64,000 nt of DNA from Clonostachys chloroleuca (lineage: Eukaryota; Ascomycota; Sordariomycetes; Hypocreales; Bionectriaceae): positions 4,092,001 to 4,156,000 of the forward strand of contig JBANAY010000003.1 in assembly GCA_037952775.1 (NCBI GenBank), read 5' to 3'. Position numbers and translations under genes: made by a program. This document shows, piece after piece, positions 45,837 to 58,135 of this stretch (the stretch's first letter is position 1; every line of letters begins with the position of its first letter). The notes under the pieces are model-generated. The model did no database searches and was not told where the DNA came from. It saw only the letters and a list, made by a program, of their open reading frames with translations.

Positions 45837-48800
45837 ATGAGTCCCAATTATTCGGCATTCCATGATGGGCTGGTGGACGAAATCAAACATGCCATCTCCA
45901 AGATCGAGACCCTTCTGAAGTCAGAGAAAGAGGCCTCAGCGAATATTCCGTCAATCTATTTGCCTGTGCAAGCCACTCAAAACGACAATAAAGATGCCAT
46001 CAGATTGGTAAAATCAGTCTCTCTGCCAGTAAGCGAACTGCTTGATTCACCGGCAGAGAGAAATCTTCTGGCTACAGCCTGGGCGTTAGTTCTGCACCTG
46101 TATGTTGTATCAGACACAGCGGCATTTGTAGTCATTGACAACCAGGATGGGCTGGTGTTGTCTGAGCAGCTCGTTGTTTCACAGTGGTCTGCATCATCAT
46201 CAAAACTCCCTCGACTGAGCTACGAACCTTTCATCGCTTCAGAACACAGCTCCAAGGCCAACACTGCCATCCAATTTGGCCAGGGCCATGGAACTACAAA
46301 ATGGAGTTCTTTCGACTACATCCTGCATTCGCCAGGACGCGGTTCCAAAGACCTTTCATGCCATACCCGGCAAACGTCAGTGCCACAAAAGTTCGCATCC
46401 GCTATTTGGAGCACCTTCATTGAAATTAGCTCCCAGGTCAGGGCTGCAGGTCCTCTTGGCCTGGCCAAGAAGTACCAGATCAGCGAAGCAGACAAGCGGG
46501 CAATTCGTTCCTTCTTGCCAGACTTCATTTATGAGGCACCGAGATCCTTGCATGAAAATTTTGAACATTCTCTTGAAGCAGTGCCAGACTCTCCAGCCGT
46601 CCATGCCTGGGATGGATCTCTCACCTACGAGGAGTTGGATGCACTTTCCAACAGGCTTGCAGCTCATCTTATTCAGAGAGGTGTACCAAAAGGTCATTAT
46701 GTTCCGTTCTCCTTCGAGAAGAGCATGTGGATGGCCGTTGCTGTTCCCGGTATTCTCAAAGCCGGAGGCGCGATTGTTCCCATTGACCCCTCGCAGCCTC
46801 ATGCCCGAGCCCAGCAGATCGTGCAAGATGTTGGTGCAAGAACCATCGTCACATCGACTTCTCAAGAGGCAAGATTCCAGACTCTTGTTGAGGAGGTAGT
46901 ATCCATCGGCGCCAATGATTCACTGGGTCTGGGGCGAGATACAGGGGCGAGCACCATCGTACCCAAGGTCTTACCTACAGATCCTGCTGTCATCATCTTT
47001 ACATCAGGGTCGACTGGTAACCCCAAGGGTATCATAATCGAACATGGAGCCATTGCTACTCGGATGATTGTCGAGGGGAGGGCTTTTGGTTATCAAGGCG
47101 CGAGAACCCTTCAGTTTGCTGCATCAACGTGGGACATTTTCCTCATGGACATTTTCACCACCTTGACGTTCCAAGGTTGCATCTGCATTCCAAACGAAGA
47201 AGATAGCAGGTTCAACCTGTCCAAGTTTTGCACAGACTACAAGGTCTCATTGGCGCTGATCACGCCGACCCTAGCAAATCTTCTTAAACCTGCGGCCTTC
47301 CCAACACTCAAGACACTGATCTTTGGTGGAGAGGCTCTCCGGGAAGATGTGCTTGAGAAATGGTCTGCGGTCAAAGGGATTTCTCTCAACCAGGGTTACG
47401 GCCCAGCAAATACTGGTCCATGCATTACAGGACAGGCACATCGCCGGCCAGAAGTCTTGGGCTACGCCTTGGATAACTCCGTTTGCGTGCTGGTTGATCC
47501 CCAGGATCACAATAGACTTGTTGCAGTAGGAGCAGTAGGTGAACTCATGGTGGGTGGACCAAGTTTACTCAGGAGATATATCAACAACCCTGAAAAGACC
47601 AACGCTGCTGTGATTCGAAACCCTGAATGGGCCGGGGAGCTTGGTCTCCCGATCAGCCGCTTTTACAAGACTGGGGACCTATTGCGCTATAGTTTTGATA
47701 CACTTGATGGCCGACTTGAATTCGTTGGGCAAACGGATGATCAGGCCAAGTATCATGGCCAGCGCATCGAGCTCGGAGAGATCGATTACCATTTGAGTAG
47801 TCTTCGAGGGTTAGTTTCCGTTATGGTCACTCTTGTGAAGGCTGGTCCCTTGAAAGACAAACTTGTCGCCGTAGCCCAGGTGACGCAAGGCAACAGTCCT
47901 CGGGTATCAAACGGTGGACTTTCTATTAATAAGGGTGCTGAGGTAACCATTGCCGATGTTAGAAAGCATCTTCTTCCTCGGGTGCCTCAATACATGATAC
48001 CAAGCGAGTTGGTCGTCCTCCACGAGATGCCGCTTCACATGTCCTTAAAACTCGACAGGGCTCGTATCAGTAAATGGCTCTCCGATAACAAAATAGATGT
48101 TTCGAATGCACCTGATCCATCTCAAAAATACGAGTCGAATACGTTGCTGGCTCACGAGTTGACAGCTTGGCAGGTGTCAAGGCAGTACGCATTGATTGTA
48201 GCTGAAGGCAACCAACATCGGCGCAGCGAACTTAAAGATACTGACTTCGACCTCCAATCCGGAGGGATTGATTCTGTTCAAATCATCTCACTTCATTCAA
48301 ATTTGAAGAGAATTTTCAAAGTAAAGATTCCAATAGATGAGATCCTTAGCTCCAAAGCGACTGTGCGCTCGATTGTGGCAGTCATTGATGAAAATAACCC
48401 CCAGCACCGGCCCAGTGTTAGCACCAATGGGGTTGAGCCTCATTTCGATTTTACCGAGTTGGGATTGCAGCACAGCTCTGATAGCTCAATCATTCACCGA
48501 ACGTTCATTACTAGGAGATCAGGTTTCCTCGGGATCGAGATTCTACGGCAGCTTCTTAGTGACCCCAACAGACATGTATATGCGCTAGTAAGAGCGCAAT
48601 CGGAGAGGGCTGCTGAAGAAAGACTTATTCGAAAGGCAACAGAAGCAGGTTGGTGGACGGATGCTTACAAGACAAGACTTCATGCCTGGATCGGTGACTT
48701 GGCACAGGCTCAACTGGGGCTAAACAGGACTCGGTGGCAAATGATTCAGGGCCTGACCACTCCAAGTATTGATTCAGTCATCCACAACGGAGCCAAGGTG

Positions 48801-48979
48801 CACTACAATCTGACTACGATAGTCTGAAACCTGCCAACGTATCATCAACGATTGAACTTCTAAACGCGGTCAACTCCCGCAAACAGTCATTGTGTGATAA
48901 AGTCACGTGCGTGGCAGGAATTACGGAACAAGAGATTGGCGCCATTCCTAAGGAGGTTAAGTCCCAATGTTGGGTCTAG
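45837..48979 (+). CDS. NRPS-like enzyme, adenylation-thiolation-partial reductase (A-T-R), truncated
   Basis: Activates a carboxylic or amino acid as adenylate, loads it on a carrier domain and would release it by NADPH reduction. From ATG 45837 there are 996 codons to TGA at 48825-48827. A leader of about 230 residues precedes the A domain (SLTYEELDALSNRLAAHL; A3 FTSGSTGNPKG; A5 NQGYGPAN, where GPTE is usual; A7 YKTGDLL; A8 GQTDDQAKYHGQRIELGEI). The carrier Ser is in SGGIDSVQII (about residue 812). The reductase domain starts near 888. Its NADPH motif is ITRRSGFLG instead of TGxxGFLG, and it runs to VIHNGAKVHYNL. One missing base after 48812 then shifts the frame. DYDSLKPANVSSTIELLNAV continues in the next frame to TAG 48977-48979. 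The remaining reductase domain is absent, so release is probably lost. Confidence 0.85.
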
Positions 48980-49115
48980 ACCTTTTGGGGAAGATGTTGC
49001 GGGCCGCGCTAATTGGCTGGTCACTGAAACTCAAGCCCCTGAAGCTTAGATTCAATGATAACTCGACGAGACCTTTATTGAGTCTAGACACCGGTTGTGA
49101 GACTGGTCATGAGCA

Positions 49116-50842
49116 ATGCCTAGCGCTCCCAGATCAACAGCTTGCCAGACTTGCAAGAAGAAAAGAACCAAGGTAGGTGTTTCAGGCCCTCCACCGCAGT
49201 AACACGTCCTCATCACCGCTTGTTCACAGTGCGATAAGAAATGGCCAGCATGCACGCAGTGCACTCGAAAGGGCGTCGAATGCCCAGGGCCTTCGTCCCT
49301 GGTCAAGTTCATAAGAAATGGCCACCACTCTGCTCCCCCTTCGCACAACCAGGCCTTGGCCGAAGGTTCCGAATCGTCACCATCCCCTCAGCGGCGGGTC
49401 ATGGTCAGCCAAGGCCCGTTGAAGTCATATCGTGGTGGGAATGGGGTAGAGGGTAGCTTTCGTCTCCAAGTTCCCCGCTCTAAACTTCAAACTGCTGTGG
49501 ACAGCATTGGATCTCTTTTAATTGGTCTTCTGGACACAAGGGGAACTTCAACTTTTGGGACCCTTCACTTTCTGGAGTTCTGTCCTCAGAGGATGTCACA
49601 AAGTACGTGTTTGCGGGATTGCGTAGCGCTCTATTGCCACGCTTGGATCCAGTGCCATCACTTCCGTCAACCCGTTTCGGGGGTGCTTGAAAGCAAAATC
49701 TACGGTGACGCAATCCGGAGTTTGCGAAAAACAATGAACGATGATATGCTGTACACAGCTGAGACGCTTGGCGCAATGGTACTACTGGAACGATTCATGT
49801 ACCCCTGCAGACTATCTAAGCCGAAAGAATTAGTACGTCACCAACTTGGAATCCGGCATGTGATGAAGCAAATTGGCCCTCCAAAACCAGATGATGACCT
49901 GCACAGCTGGCTGGTTCGGGGATCAGTCAACACGATGGTGAGTTCCACGCCTCTTTCTCTAATCTCGTTGACTAACTCGTATCGCAGTATCATGTTGCCA
50001 AGTATGGCTCTAGTGAAGATTCCACAGAACCCGAAGTCGATACGCCCAGCAACGAGGCAACTGGAACATCCCCGTATTGGGGGGATGGAAGCCACTGGGA
50101 AATAAAAAAAGAAGAAGACGATGGTGATTATGATGATGAGTTGGCGACACATGACGACGACGATGATGATGGGGCCATTGACAATGTCAAACAACAAGAT
50201 ACGTTCATTAAGAGAGGGAGATCTCTTGTCTTGCAGATCGCTTTCCGTCACACCAAGAACTGGCTGCCCAAGATAAGCGAACTGCGACAGAATCCTTGTG
50301 ATGCGGAGTGGCAGAAGGCCGCCCTCACTCAAAAGATAGAGAAGCTGGAAATGGCTCTCGACAATGTATTGAATAAAGTCTGGAAGTCGTGTTTGGCTTC
50401 AGGATCTATTATCGAGAGCCTAGATCCCAGCTTCTTCCTCGGCCGCAGGGTCGACTTTGTATCCTCGAAGCTAGCGGAGGATCTATTGAGCATGCTTCTC
50501 TACCATGCCATGACCGTACGTATGCTTGGTGTGTTAGGAGACATCCATGGGAATGCGGATGAGTCACTCTTGAGCAAATACAAAAGCATATGCCACTGCT
50601 GCTGGTTGTGCTTTCCGTATTTATGTACCGTCGACGCCGTTTTCCAAGCCAGCATGTTCAATAAGCTCATGGTGACACTCGAGCCTGCGACTTTGGAAGA
50701 GCTTGGTCATTTCCTCGCCTTAGATATGGACTGGACTTCATGTGGCGTGAAGGACCCGAAGGACGTTAAATCGTTCTTCTTTTGGGTCCATGGTATGGTG
50801 ACATTCTTCACGGGCCAATCAAACTGTCCAACCGGATATTGA
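49116..50842 (+). CDS. Zn2Cys6 transcription factor, intact
   Basis: Three exons, 49116-49172, 49230-49937 and 49988-50842, all phase 0, 539 residues. The first splice falls inside the zinc cluster, a common arrangement: CQTCKKKRTK / CDKKWPACTQC, then TRKGVEC, residues 10-37, C-x2-C-x6-C-x6-C-x2-C-x6-C. After it comes a Ser/Pro-rich stretch and a helical region (VYGDAIRSLRK-like, ETLGAMVLLERFMYPC). An acidic low-complexity run lies at about 50110-50175 (DDELATHDDDDDDG). The C-terminal helical part ends VKSFFFWVHGMVTFF. It starts about 140 bp after the truncated NRPS-like gene and may have been its pathway regulator (inference). Confidence 0.9.
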
Positions 50843-51899
50843 CAGGATATACGGACCCCGCGGAACTACCAACCCGTGATAGATATTCGGTGACCCATGA
50901 ATCCGATGCTTTGCTTTATTGCGCCGTCATTGCGAAGTAAAGAGTTTCGCTCGGTAAGATTGGGCTCGACGCTAAGTTTCCCTTTGCATCTGCAATAAAC
51001 AGCAACCTCATCTTCATAATCGCGAATTTCTATCCCACGGCCACTAGGTACACACCAATGGCTTGCCTGACTACAGCCTAATTCATCAGGCAGCACAGTC
51101 TTAGAATAAAATATCCGGTTACCTGGCCACCTTGCAAGAGCGATGAATCATGCCGCGGACCGAGGCGTATTGGCCGGCACGTGGATAGCTTGTATTGTTA
51201 AACTGCTGCATGAATCGGATGGGGTCGATAAGATATACAGGCTCGTTATGTTTGTTGTTCTCACGTTGGTCAACTGAAGAATGGAGCAAAGCCAAGTCTT
51301 TTTTTTTTTTTTTCCCCCCATCAATTTCCAGCCCCATTCCTTCTGCATCACATACTCCATTCAGCGACTTAGGAGGGGCATTTGCGTTCCACTTCTCCAG
51401 TCGGGTTAGCAATCCGGATCATGGCTACCGGTCCTTGGCTGGTAAAGTAGACGTGAGGCTCAGTGAGAGCGTAGGCACGACCTCAAGAGAGAATCCCGAA
51501 TTATACAGCGACTTGTACTGAAATCCAAGACCACGACAGTTTATTCGGATAAGGAGATGGTAACTGAAGATGCCAGGATTTCACGACATAATTAAGTGGT
51601 AAGGCAGATGAATTTGAAGAATAGAAGGCGCTGAGCGATTTGGCCAAGGCTCAAATCCAGAGTCAAATTACGAGGAAATGATTTTGCGACGGTACTACAA
51701 ACTGATGTATACTACCACCACATGCCTATCCCCTTATATCGTACTAGGGTATAAAATATGGTTATCAATGACCTTGTCCTTTCTTGGTAATGTCCAAACT
51801 GATCTTCCAACTTATCATCAACTGGGAGAACCTTATCCAAGGATATTGATCATCATATCAAGCTTCAAATAAGTAAGGAGGGTAGGAGACAGTCCCAAC
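50843..51899. other. Intergenic, no gene recognised
   Basis: About 1 kb. It contains a poly-T/poly-C tract near 51298-51317 and a cysteine-bearing minus-strand frame at 50866-51096 (SHWCVPSGRG ... YCRCKGK) that lacks a start with signal peptide and cannot be supported. Confidence 0.45.
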
Positions 51900-52519
51900 T
51901 TAGCACTCTCTTGTCTTAGAAGAAACAGGAGTTGTGTTGATGCAAGCCCCGCCACATGGCCTTCCCTGTCTACATGTCATCGTAGGGGTGCAGGTACCCT
52001 TTGGCTGGCACGGTCGATTATGCCCAACGATGCATCGAGTGACGGGTATTGAGGTCGGTGTTGCGATGCACGCTCCGCCGCAAGGCGAATTGGTAGTGCA
52101 AACCATAGTCGGTGTGCAGGTGCTTCCACTTGAACAGGGGGAATTATCGCCAATGGTGCACTCTGTAGGGGCGGCATACGTGGAAATACATTGGCCACCC
52201 CAGGGGAGGCCAGAAGTTGAGTATTCAGTCGGCGTACATATGCTGCCCGTTGGGCAAGGGGCGTCGTTGCCCACGGTGCAAGGGATGACAGGTGGGTAGC
52301 TTGGAGGGTCAATGCAAAGGCCCCCGCAGGCTGTGCTGGTTTGGCAGATCTCCGTTGGAGTACAGAACCACGAGGTTGGGCAAGGAGAGTCGTCTCCCAT
52401 GGTACATGGCACTGTGTATTTGGGAGGGGGGGCGTGGTCGTTGCGAAGCTAGAGGTGACTGGAGGGCTGGCGACGACAATCGATGCGAGTACGCCTAGGA
52501 AAGCAACTAGTGGATACAT
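51900..52519 (-). CDS. Secreted cysteine-rich protein with four tandem C-x-I/V-G repeats, frameshift at a C7 run
   Basis: ATG at 52519 opens a signal peptide (MYPLVAFLGVLASIVVASP) and a Thr/Pro-rich spacer. The mature part consists of four repeats of about 38 residues, each with the pattern C-T-(M/V/I)-G-(D/N)-(D/N)-x-P-C-P-x4-C-T-P-T, then a short variable part and GG-x-C-I. Examples are PCTMGDDSPCPTSWFCTPT and ECTIGDNSPCSSGSTCTPT. Each repeat holds up to six cysteines, and the protein ends TREC at 51900. Signal peptide and repeats are in different frames; one more C in the C7 run (G7 on plus, 52426-52432) joins them as TTPPPPKYTVPCTMGDD-like sequence. Extracellular role likely; family not recognised. 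Confidence 0.7.
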
Positions 52520-55341
52520 AGCGTATAGCAAAGCTAATAGAAATAAAATTCGGAGGCTTGATTTTTACTTTCGTGGAGTAATGTGTAAATTAAGACGAGT
52601 GGCGGTTGCCTTTCTTGAAATTGCAACTACGGGACGAAGGCTCTTTTATCGACGACAAAACCGGCCCGTCGGCTTACAACCAAGTCACAACTCACTTATA
52701 CGCGGTTGTCGGTGTAGGTAGAAATGTGTCCCAGGATAGGATCCCTGTAGTCGGCATAGTGAATGACGCGGGAAGAAATTCTCGTATTGCTCTGAACCCG
52801 TGACGTTTGCGGTTGGGCTGAACAGCAGCTGAAAATGATCAACCTATCAGATCACCATTCACTTTGCATGGCGTCCGCCTGCATTTCGTATTCACCGCAC
52901 ATACTTGTTTTTTTCCTCTCGCTTTCATCGCATTCGCGAGATAGTGGCAATGAGTGATTTCCAGCATTGCTAGTAAAGCACAGAAGGAAATCCATCACTT
53001 CGCTGATCGAAACACCACCTCGAGGTTGTTTATCCTTGATACCTAGCCATTATTGATATAGATTCAATTGAAATGACCATGTATCCTGACTCTACTGGGA
53101 TAGGCTAGCCTTCAACACTTCCGTCACCGCTATCTATAGAGTATCCCCGCACACACGGTCTTGATACCAAGCCCATCCAGCTATTCCTGTCAAGGACAAG
53201 CCTGGCTCGGGTATGTGGTGGGTGGAATTTACGATCTGACCTGCCTAGCTTCAAGGTAAAGATCAATAAGAAAGAACCACTTTCGCAATGTGAGTAGGTC
53301 ACCGCATGTCTACTTTGTACAGTCGGTGAAAGAATTAAAAAACAGGAGTGTATGGAAGAGCAAAATTGCATAGACCGGTTGACGAACTAAGACTGCAAAA
53401 CACCCAAAACAGCAATGATTTGCATACCTGCCGTGAATGATGGCTATTTTAGATATGGCGTTGGATTTCAAACCTGCATATGTGGTTGCAGGCCGGATCA
53501 AGAGATACCGCAAGTTGGCCATAGCGTTACTTGCGAGCATCTCGAATATCTTGAGGTCTTTAGCTTAATGTAGGCGAAGAACAAACTTATTCTCGCCGTA
53601 GAGTATCTCTTGGACCTCACCATGAAGAACCTTAAGAGAGGCACGAGCTGTTTGGGAGATACGGGCAACAGCATTCAGGGGCCCTCCCAGGGATGCTGCC
53701 TGGGCTTAATCTCGTACGTGGTTGGAATTGGCAGTCTGGAAAACCAACGGGATCTGAGCGCCTCACTACTCGCGAGGCTAGTCTTGTAACGACCGGGCAT
53801 TCTTGTGTCAAGTGGGCAAAGAAGTATATCCGCTTGCGGACTAGACAACGCAACGAGAGAAAGCTTGTAGTTATCGCGTTAATCAATACAACCAGAGGCG
53901 TCAGTCACAGGGCAGATACATATTCTGAGTAGCGACGAAGAATGGAAGTTTGGAACAGGATTTATAAGCCCACAGCTGTCTCATAGCGTTACAGTATGAT
54001 GTCTGCCCGATAACGAGTTGATCCCGACCCCGCTCGGACGTCGAGTATTAGTAGATGCTGACGCTGGGATCCGTACGACTTGGGTTGTTAAGAAAAACAG
54101 CATTTAAGAAGCTGGCTACTAAATACCTAAGAGAATTGTACCTAAGAAGGAGATTATCAAGGAAGAGGCCTTAGAAAGGTTTGCCCGGGACAAAGCAGGA
54201 AAAGAAATGGTAAGTTGAGTTACCAAATATTCCTCGACTTGGAACAAACGGAGATAGTAGGCGAGTCCTAGATACAGACTGTCTAGGGGAAAATCGGATA
54301 TCGTTTTCTTAAAACAATACTTGAAATATCAGTAAGACAGGGAAGAGGGTAGGCTACAGCTTTATTTACAGATATACAGCAGCTTAGTACATCACCTCTA
54401 TTCGCAGAGACATGGAGGTAAAAGTAGACAATAAGGAGTCGAGAAAAATAGGTAAAAGCCTTTCAGACAAGCCTTATATGGCATCCCTGATTTCGCCAGT
54501 GTATGATCGTATGCGAGGTTCTGGCGATAGATAGATTGTCAAGGAAAACCGGAGACGAATCTACTTCAGGGGAAAGGTTAGTGGTGTGATCCGTACCAAG
54601 ATGAACTTCAGCCCTATATATTTGGGAACCCATAGTTGTGAACCTACTAGCGAGGATACATTCAAAAATTAGACTCTTCCCTCTGGGTCGTTCACCCAAA
54701 TGCTGGTAGGATTGCCTCACAAAACACGAAACTTTCCCTAGATCGGAGGGCTAAGAATCCTACATGACGCCAAGAAGACCACCGAATGCCACATTTAGGC
54801 TGTTCTTAAGCTTTAACGAACGGTCAGAAATTTCGAAATCGAATGAATCAACACGTTATTTGGTAGGTATCACGCATTGAAACAGGAGAGCTACTATTGG
54901 TCAGAGTTGTCCGGCCAGTCCCTCTGAGTGTGAAAAGGATACTTATCAATGGAGAGCTCATGTCATTAAATTCTCATAGCTCCTTGGAAATTTCGAATTG
55001 ATTCTGGAATACCAGGATTGACGTACGAAAGGTTCCGCCGCATTGAGCCGGCAAAGGCTCTCCAGTGGCAAACTTTATCTGCCCAATACGATGTTTGAAT
55101 AGCATTCGAAGGAATGATCCGCCTCAAATATGTTGAAATGAAAAACTCTGATACTTATTATGTGGCCCGGCACCGAAAGCTGTGTTATAAAGCCAGGAGA
55201 TTGCCCCCGTCCGAGGGTAAAAACAGGGTCTACTCAGCCAACTCATGCTTATCCCTCATCGCTGGAGTCGCAAATGCAATCCCGCTATTTCTTCTCACAA
55301 GTGCAAAGACGAATCCTGATTCAAACAAAAGTCGTTCGATC
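52520..55341. other. Intergenic, about 2.8 kb, no gene recognised
   Basis: Only short open frames below 90 codons on both strands, none with family-like sequence or splice support. Composition is normal, not RIP-like. Confidence 0.5.
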
Positions 55342-56797
55342 ATGGGCTTCCTCAGATCTTTGTCAAAAGGTGTGAAAGATCCGCCCCCATACCCTCCTCG
55401 TCAGGAGGGTCAGCCATCCACCTCATGGGCAGACAAATACACCCCAAAAGCCGATGAGGAAACAGCGCAAAGACCCAGTATTCCGTGACAGATCACGTAG
55501 GTGCTATGGTAAGCCAGTTAAGATCGCTGGTTGTAAAGTCCAAGCCCGGCCAAGACACTGGTACGAAAGAGTCCTTTTGCCCGCCAAACACATGGAGAGC
55601 ACACAGATCAATCGAATTGGGCCCCTGCAAATGCTCTGTTGAAATCATGTCTATGGACCCTCTCATGGCCGCTGCATTCACAACTTGCCCTGCAGCCGCC
55701 TCTGTCAGCTTCCACAAAAGGTCCTCGTCGGCATCATGAAGCTTCTTGACCCTCTTCATATGCAATGTCTGAGGCAGACATGTCGACTCTTCCTACGTCT
55801 ATACTGCGATCCCAGTTTCGCGGATAGTCATGGCGTACAGAATTTCTGGCATTGGATGTCGCAATACCAACATTGGCTGAGTTCTGACAAAAGAAAGGTG
55901 ACCGTATTTGCATTGGAAGAGAGGGACATATTTGTCTGTGCGATCATAAAGTGGTGACTTGGGAGATGGTGTCGAAGGCAGCTGAACAGCTGATACATGT
56001 TGATGGTAAACTAAAGCCTACAATCCAGCACACTCACTGTGACCATCCTGACCACCATCCTAAGCATCATAACGATGCTATGGAGCTTCAATGTCTCTGC
56101 CAATATATGTGGAATGGAGGGCCATGGCCTTATGTTGGACTTGTCTTGGCAGGGTCACATGCTCGTTGAGGGAGACGCACCGATCAAACCCACAGTGCTA
56201 TGCGAACAGTTGGGGGAATTCCGCAAGGGAGTAGCACAAATTATCGCGCCCAGGCTACCCCTGGGACGATTGCCAGAAATGAGCTGTTTCGGCCCAAACC
56301 GTTGCGACTGTCTTTACTTTGAGGGCATGGAGCAATTGCCAGACTGGCCTCGACCGTCGCCTAATGCTCTCAAGATGGACAGCTGTCGAGCTTACCCAGA
56401 GGCTAGACTGAAAGCACTTCGAAACGTGGCCGAGGATTCTATAAGTTGGCCAGGTGGGCATACGACTGTAGCACGGTTTATAGCCAACTATGAGTATGGA
56501 GCCTCCGAGTTGCAGATCTCCGTTGAGTCTTGCGTGACCGGAGACAACCGATGCTTGGCGATTCGCTGTAGGCGTCTTATTGGATTGTGTTATTGTACGG
56601 AAGAGCGGCCTAAATGGCCGGATCACGTCACGCTGGCTTGGTGCCAAGCTCTGGAGCCTAAATCTTATGAACTGACAACTCGAGATCTTGAGGCCATTGG
56701 CATTAATTGGTGTCCCACGCGGGGCTGCATGAACTACTACAAGCACTTAAGAAAGGCTGCGGCTCCTGTTGATCGAGCTAATTTTTGGGGTGTGTAA
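55342..56797 (+). pseudogene. F-box-domain protein, broken by frameshifts
   Basis: ATG at 55342 reads MGFLRSLSKGVKDPPPYPP and stops at a TGA after 48 codons. Downstream, CQLPQKVLVGIMKLLDPLHM and LRQTCRLFLRLY form a typical fungal F-box (about 55690-55800), a substrate-adaptor motif for SCF ubiquitin ligases. The protein continues ALEERDI, then shifts by one base near 55932 to CLCDHKVVTWEMV and a His/Cys-rich stretch (HCDHPDHHPKHHNDAMELQ). It shifts again near 56110 to HGLMLDLSWQGHMLVEGDAP and stays open to the stop at 56797 (ANFWGV). The downstream part is 200 residues of coherent sequence. No introns explain both shifts. Substrate unknown. Confidence 0.55.
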
Positions 56798-57430
56798 TCT
56801 GTCAATGATATAGTTATTCTTGCCTGGAGAAAGCCTCATTCAACGTCATATGCTGCGGGCAAGGAATGAAACCCAATTGCCATAAAGTACTAACTTACAG
56901 CAGATGCGGCTCCTGGTTAATGACATTGAGCGGTTCTGATTCGCAAGCAGGTGGAACGGAGTTGACGTTGGCGGGACGGGGGGAACAACAGCTCAGTGAC
57001 TGGTCTGAACCGGATGGAAATCAGTCAACATCTCTTACGGAAGCAACATGAATAGTCCAAGAGTACAGCTGATGAGACAATCCAAGGGGATGACCGTCAG
57101 ACGACAAGCCAAAAATGGTCTGCAAGCATTGAGTCGGCTTGCATACCTAACCGAACCACATTCCCGGTCTGAGTTGGGCCCTATCTTCGCATCACTTATT
57201 CACTTTGCATCTTAATAGGCGCAGCAAAAAGAGGCGAAGAACCAAAAGACAAAAACGAAAACATACAACAGCAAGTATTCGCTGGTCGTCACCAGACCCA
57301 ACTACTAATCCGCCCCTCAGATGCTTAACTATGGGAGAGCAGATAGGATCCCTCGCGTTCCGGTAGTAATACTGTTTTCCGAGTAATCTGCGGAAGGGGA
57401 TACCTGCTTCCCTACTACTGAGCTAAATAA
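56798..57430. other. Flank between gene space and AT-rich block
   Basis: Normal base composition and no gene seen. The composition changes abruptly near 57430. Confidence 0.5.
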
Positions 57431-57773
57431 ACTATTTATTTAGCTAACCGGGGCTAGAACTATTAATACCTCCTGTTAAGTATCTAGCTTAAGCTAGCTA
57501 TCTATTTTATATATTATAACTTTCTAAATTTTATTTTTTATCTCTTTATAAAAAGAAAGATTATATTAGGATTAGCTTTTAATATAATACTATATAGATA
57601 TAGATAAATAATAGTTTACTTATAAGTTCTATAACTCTTTATCCTTCTATACTCTATCCCTTAGTTTATAATTTCTAATATTAATAATTTTAATATTTAA
57701 TATAGAGAGAGCTAAGATCTATATCTAGTATTTTAATAATAAGAATATATTATAAATAAAGTATATATTATAG

Positions 57774-58135
57774 ATATTATATAGTATACTCTATTTTTTT
57801 TTCTACTATTTAGAGCTAGATTACTCTGGATTATTAGTAGGCTTTTATAATTTAGAACTTAACTTACTATAGATTACTAATAAGCCTATATAAGCTATTA
57901 GATATATATATATATTTATTTACTAGCTAGAATACTCTCTTAAATAGTTATTAATATAATTATTAATATTTCTATTAGAACTAGCTCTTTAATACTTATA
58001 TATTAATTATAACTCCTATTATACTACTAAAGATAATATAATTATATTATTTAAAATAACTTTAATTAGTTTAATCTTAATTTATTTTAAACTTTATTTT
58101 ATATAAGTTACTTAATTATTATATAATATTTAATA
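57774..58135 (+). repeat. LTR-like repeat, copy 1 (more degraded)
   Basis: Aligns by eye with 58756-59145: both contain a stretch around ATTACTNNGGATTATTNAG, a TATATATATATATTTATT tract and TTAGTTTAANCTTAATNTA in the same order. Copy 1 has fewer surviving C/G positions. Confidence 0.6.

Noticed and set aside
50866..51096. Cysteine-bearing minus-strand frame possibly from a secreted protein
   Set aside because: No start, no signal peptide and no neighbouring exon could be found.
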